This document shows positions 61,249 to 64,000 of a stretch of 64,000 bases of DNA, one piece after another. The notes beneath the pieces are model-generated. The model worked only from the letters and a program-made list of their open reading frames with translations. It had not been told where the DNA came from and ran no database searches. The DNA is from Corynebacterium spheniscorum. Lineage in GTDB: Bacteria > Actinomycetota > Actinomycetes > Mycobacteriales > Mycobacteriaceae. Location of the stretch: contig NZ_FOPJ01000009.1 of assembly GCF_900113445.1 (NCBI RefSeq), forward strand, positions 38,394-102,393. Reading direction: 5' to 3'. The translations under genes were made by a program, and so were the position numbers. Position 1 is the stretch's first letter. Each line of letters opens with the position of its first letter.

Positions 61249-62874
61249 GTGATTGTCACCAATGATCTTGAGGTCCGCGTCGGCGCCCGAACTCTGCTTA
61301 CTGCCCCCGGGCAGCACCTAAGGGTGCAACCCGGTGACCGCATCGGTTTGGTCGGCCGAAATGGGGCCGGGAAAACCACCACGATGCGGATTTTGTCCGG
61401 TGAGACCGAACCCTATGGTGGCACCGTAATCCGCAGCGGTGAGATGGGGTACCTGCCGCAGGATTCCCGCGAAGGCAATATCGACATCACTGCTCGTGAC
61501 CGTGTGTTATCTGCTCGCGGGTTGGATCAGATTCGCACCTCCATGGAACGCCAACAGGAGATCATGGAAAGCGATGACAACCGCAGGGATGCGGCGATTC
61601 GGAAATACTCGCGCTTAGAAGAGCGCTACCACCAATTAGGTGGCTATGAAGCTGACGCAGAATGCGCCCAGATCTGCGATAACCTGGGCCTTCCGGCACG
61701 GATCTTAGATCAGCCCTTAAAGACTCTGTCTGGTGGTCAGCGTCGCCGCGTGGAGTTGGCCCAGATTCTTTTTGCCGCCACTAATGGTTCCGGGAAGTCC
61801 AAGACGACCCTGCTACTGGATGAGCCGACGAACCACTTGGATGCGGACTCAATTACGTGGCTGCGAGGCTTCTTGGCGAAGCACGATGGCGGGCTCATTA
61901 TGATCTCACACGACGTGGAATTGCTTAAAGCCGTGTGCAACAAGATCTGGTTCTTGGATGCGGTGCGCGCCGAAGCTGATGTGTACAACATGGGCTATGA
62001 CAAGTACGTGGATGCACGTGCTACGGATGAGGCTCGGCGTCGCCGCGAGCGCGCTAACGCCGAGAAGAAAGCCAGTGCGCTGAAAACCCAAGCCGACAAG
62101 TTGGGTGCGAAAGCAACCAAGGCTAAGGCCGCGAAACAGATGGCGGCACGTGCCGAACGCATGCTGGGAAACTTGGACGAGGTGCGTCAATCGGACCGTG
62201 TGGCGCATATTACCTTCCCAGAACCGGCTCCCTGCGGCAAGACTCCGTTGAATGCCAAGGGGCTGACGAAAATGTATGGCTCCTTGGAAGTATTTGCAGG
62301 TGTGGACCTAGCGATTGATAAGGGTTCGCGCGTGGTGGTCTTGGGTTTTAACGGTGCGGGTAAAACCACGTTATTGAAGTTGCTCGCCGGTGTGGAACGA
62401 ACCGATGGCGAGGGCGGCATTGTCAGTGGCCATGGCTTGAAGATCGGTTACTTCGCGCAGGAACACGACACGATTGATCCTGATAAGTCGGTATGGGAGA
62501 ACACGCTGGAGGCTTGCCCCGATGCTGGTGAGCAGGACCTACGTGGCCTCTTAGGTGCCTTCATGTTCAGTGGTGATCAGTTAGAGCAGCCGGCCGGCAC
62601 CTTGTCTGGTGGTGAGAAGACCCGCTTGGCTTTGGCTGGGCTGGTGAGCTCGCGGGCAAATGTGCTGTTGCTGGATGAGCCGACGAATAACCTTGATCCG
62701 ATCTCGCGTGAGCAGGTACTGGAGGCCCTGCGGACTTACACCGGTGCGGTGGTGCTGGTGACGCACGATCCGGGTGCTGTGCGTGCCTTGGAGCCGGAGC
62801 GCGTGATTGTGCTGCCGGATGGTACCGAGGATCTGTGGAGCGACGACTATATGGAGATCGTAGAGCTAGCGTAG
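61249..62874 (+). CDS. ABC-F ATPase, Rv1473-like
   Basis: Soluble tandem ABC protein of the ABC-F class, which acts on the ribosome rather than in membrane transport. 541 residues: Walker A GLVGRNGAGKTT near residue 36 and VLGFNGAGKTTLLKLL near residue 365; signatures LSGGQRRRVELAQ and LSGGEKTRLALAG; Walker B LLLDEPTNHLD and LLLDEPTNNLD; a charged linker of about 80 residues (ARRRRERANAEKKASALK). By memory the sequence follows Mycobacterium tuberculosis Rv1473, reported to affect macrolide susceptibility, and like it lies downstream of suf. GTG 61249 has no ribosome site, but TAGACT (61235-61240) ends eight bases upstream, so the message may be leaderless. Confidence 0.93.
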   Translation: MIVTNDLEVRVGARTLLTAPGQHLRVQPGDRIGLVGRNGAGKTTTMRILSGETEPYGGTVIRSGEMGYLPQDSREGNIDITARDRVLSARGLDQIRTSMERQQEIMESDDNRRDAAIRKYSRLEERYHQLGGYEADAECAQICDNLGLPARILDQPLKTLSGGQRRRVELAQILFAATNGSGKSKTTLLLDEPTNHLDADSITWLRGFLAKHDGGLIMISHDVELLKAVCNKIWFLDAVRAEADVYNMGYDKYVDARATDEARRRRERANAEKKASALKTQADKLGAKATKAKAAKQMAARAERMLGNLDEVRQSDRVAHITFPEPAPCGKTPLNAKGLTKMYGSLEVFAGVDLAIDKGSRVVVLGFNGAGKTTLLKLLAGVERTDGEGGIVSGHGLKIGYFAQEHDTIDPDKSVWENTLEACPDAGEQDLRGLLGAFMFSGDQLEQPAGTLSGGEKTRLALAGLVSSRANVLLLDEPTNNLDPISREQVLEALRTYTGAVVLVTHDPGAVRALEPERVIVLPDGTEDLWSDDYMEIVELA

Positions 62875-62945
62875 CTTCGGCGTTGTGGGGCCTGGGGTGC
62901 GGTCTTGTGGGGTCTGGTGGGTCGCTGGTGGGCGTAGGGCGGTTG

Positions 62946-62984
62946 CTGGGTGCGGTGGCTCGGTGCGGTGACTGGGTGCGGTGG
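62946..62984 (+). repeat. 13-bp tandem repeat, three copies
   Basis: CTGGGTGCGGTGG (62946-62958), CTCGGTGCGGTGA (62959-62971) and CTGGGTGCGGTGG (62972-62984): copies one and three are identical, copy two differs at two positions. Confidence 0.9.
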
Positions 62985-63378
62985 CTGGGGACGCCTGGGC
63001 TGCTTGGGGGAGGGTAGTTGATCTGTCTGCTGAGGATGTGTTTCGGAGGCTCTTGATGCGGGGCCGGGGGTTGTGTTGTCTGCAAGAGGCTTGGGATGCC
63101 TACTCAAGCGTGCGTGGGGATAGGGCAGTGGGTGCGCGGACTGGGGGCTGCGTTGGACGCATAGGGGGTTTTCGAGCACGGATGGGTTATCGCTGATAGT
63201 AGCGATTCAGCGGGGTAGGTGGAAGATGGTGTTCGATTAGCATGAAAGGCATTGTGGGACGCTTGATTAGCGCCATAATTGAGCATGTGTAGCGCCCTGG
63301 AAAGTAGTGTTCACCAGCCGGTTTACCGTAGCAGGGGTAATTGTGGGGGTGGGGTGGAAAATAGTTTGGTTACACCCC

Positions 63379-63407
63379 TAGACAACCCTGGTGTGTGCTA
63401 TTAACAT
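63379..63407 (+). promoter_or_regulatory. promoter of the second DUF222/HNH gene
   Basis: TAGACA (63379-63384), 17 bases, TAACAT (63402-63407), within the block CTAGACAAC-N11-CTATTAA-N-ATGG that is repeated with identical spacing at 40736-40767. Confidence 0.65.
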
Positions 63408-63476
63408 GGAGGACACAGCAAGACAGATATGCGATTAAAAAGATCGCACTTACTAGTAGTTTTTCGGGGGATCATC

Positions 63477-64000
63477 ATGGCAGATACCTGCACCCAGCTT
63501 AAGGTGATTGACACACCTTTTTGGGCTAACACCCACCCGGATGATCCCGTGTGCCACATGACTGTGCGGATCAACAAGGAAATCTACTCCACCTTAAAAA
63601 AGGTCCTCCCCAAAGGCACCGACAACTACGAAACCTCCATTACCCGACTCGCCGCCCGACTAGGCAAAACCACCTACAAAGTAGAACAAGCCTTCAAAGG
63701 CGTAGGCGTCATGTGGATCCTGCCGAACCTAGAAAAACAACTCCTCCACCTAGGACACCTCGACCTAGAATATTTGGCGGCGATTTTTAGGAACCTCCAA
63801 GATGTTCCCGATGAACTCCTCCCCGACTTCGACCACCTCCTGGTGGACTTCTTCACCCCCACCCACCCCAACCAACTCCTCCCCTCCCTAGCAGAGTTAC
63901 GGGAGTTTATAAAACAGCATAAAAAAGCCCGCATCAAAGGCTTCGGGGAAGAAACCACCGCGATGATCAACCGGTTTTTAGCTTTCCGTACCCAAGACAA
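63477..64000 (+). CDS. second DUF222/HNH endonuclease family protein, N-terminal part (3' end outside window)
   Basis: The frame from ATG 63477 is open to the window edge, 174 codons. GGGGGA lies seven bases upstream. The protein is clearly related to the N-terminal half of the gene at 40828: EQAFKGVGVMWILPNLEKQLLHLGHLDLEYLAAI here matches [34 protein letters not shown] there (each quoted in part: KLPKL/NLEKQ region, then LGHLDL(R/E)YLAAI), and both continue with a DLLP-x-FD-x-LL-x-(E/D)-(Y/F)FTP motif. The HNH domain itself must lie beyond the window and cannot be checked. The promoter region is shared as well, so this is a second copy of the same gene family about 22.6 kb away. Confidence 0.85.
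   Translation, partial: MADTCTQLKVIDTPFWANTHPDDPVCHMTVRINKEIYSTLKKVLPKGTDNYETSITRLAARLGKTTYKVEQAFKGVGVMWILPNLEKQLLHLGHLDLEYLAAIFRNLQDVPDELLPDFDHLLVDFFTPTHPNQLLPSLAELREFIKQHKKARIKGFGEETTAMINRFLAFRTQD

Larger units (their letters stand above)
62875..63476. other. 602-base non-coding region before the second DUF222/HNH gene
   Basis: No gene I can support. The first 200 bases are G-rich on the plus strand (short open frames here are low-complexity artefacts) and contain a 13-bp tandem repeat. A small perfect hairpin ATCGCT-N6-AGCGAT lies at 63189-63206. No clear T-run terminator follows the ABC-F gene. The last 100 bases are the promoter and leader of the HNH gene, related to those of the copy at 40.8 kb. 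Confidence 0.6.

Noticed and set aside
62835..63196. Short G-rich open frames after the ABC-F gene
   Set aside because: Low-complexity Gly/Val/Arg translations with tandem repeats, no ribosome sites and no family likeness.

Overview
The window is a gene-dense stretch (about 60% GC by eye, GTG and TTG starts common) of an actinobacterial chromosome, almost certainly a Corynebacterium or close relative. The support is the set of lineage-typical genes (mIHF, WhiA, OpcA, MptB, an Rv1473-like ABC-F protein, a catalytically degenerate PriA), a perfect McbR-type operator before metK, and a gene order that matches the corynebacterial core: carA-carB-pyrF, mihF-gmk-rpoZ-coaBC-metK-priA, def-fmt-rsmB-rpe, the rib operon, uvrC-rapZ-yvcK-whiA, gapA-pgk-tpiA-ppc-secG, zwf-opcA-pgl, tal-tkt, ctaB/ctaA, mptB and the suf operon. 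I cannot name the species.

Layout. 1-4.7 kb: end of the pyrimidine operon (carA fragment, carB, pyrF) closed by a terminator. 5.0-11.4 kb: mihF, gmk, rpoZ, terminator, coaBC, McbR site, metK, priA. 11.5-19.7 kb: def, fmt, rsmB, rpe, then ribD-ribE-ribBA-ribH and a PH-domain membrane protein. 19.8-25.0 kb: uvrC, rapZ, yvcK, whiA. 25.4-32.1 kb: lower glycolysis plus PEP carboxylase and secG, ending in a strong hairpin that probably serves both strands. 32.2-37.1 kb, minus strand: three unrecognised multi-spanning membrane proteins, two of them paralogues. 37.3-45.2 kb: the pentose phosphate genes pgl, opcA, zwf, tal and tkt on the minus strand, interrupted between tal and zwf by an oppositely oriented DUF222/HNH endonuclease gene. 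45.5-51.9 kb: ctaB, and a minus-strand unit mptB - ABC ATPase - ABC permease - ctaA - qor. 52.1-58.3 kb: sufR-sufB-sufD-sufC-sufS-sufU-sufT with terminator. 58.4-62.9 kb: a LysP-like amino acid permease, a lycopene-cyclase-like flavoprotein and, divergently, the ABC-F gene. 63.5 kb to the end: the start of a second DUF222/HNH gene.

The genes are mostly central metabolism: pyrimidine and riboflavin synthesis, CoA and SAM formation, translation start (def, fmt), triose glycolysis with anaplerosis, NADPH supply, heme A formation and Fe-S assembly.

Most interesting: (1) the uncharacterised three-gene membrane cassette at 32-37 kb, whose outer members share a C-(E/D)-P-x-P-C motif; (2) two copies of a DUF222/HNH gene that share a matching promoter block, one of which splits the conserved tkt-tal-zwf-opcA-pgl cluster, reads through the tal terminator, and has a promoter that may be interleaved face to face with that of zwf; (3) the McbR operator followed by a large leader hairpin at metK. 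I see no tRNA, rRNA, CRISPR array, prophage or classical insertion sequence.
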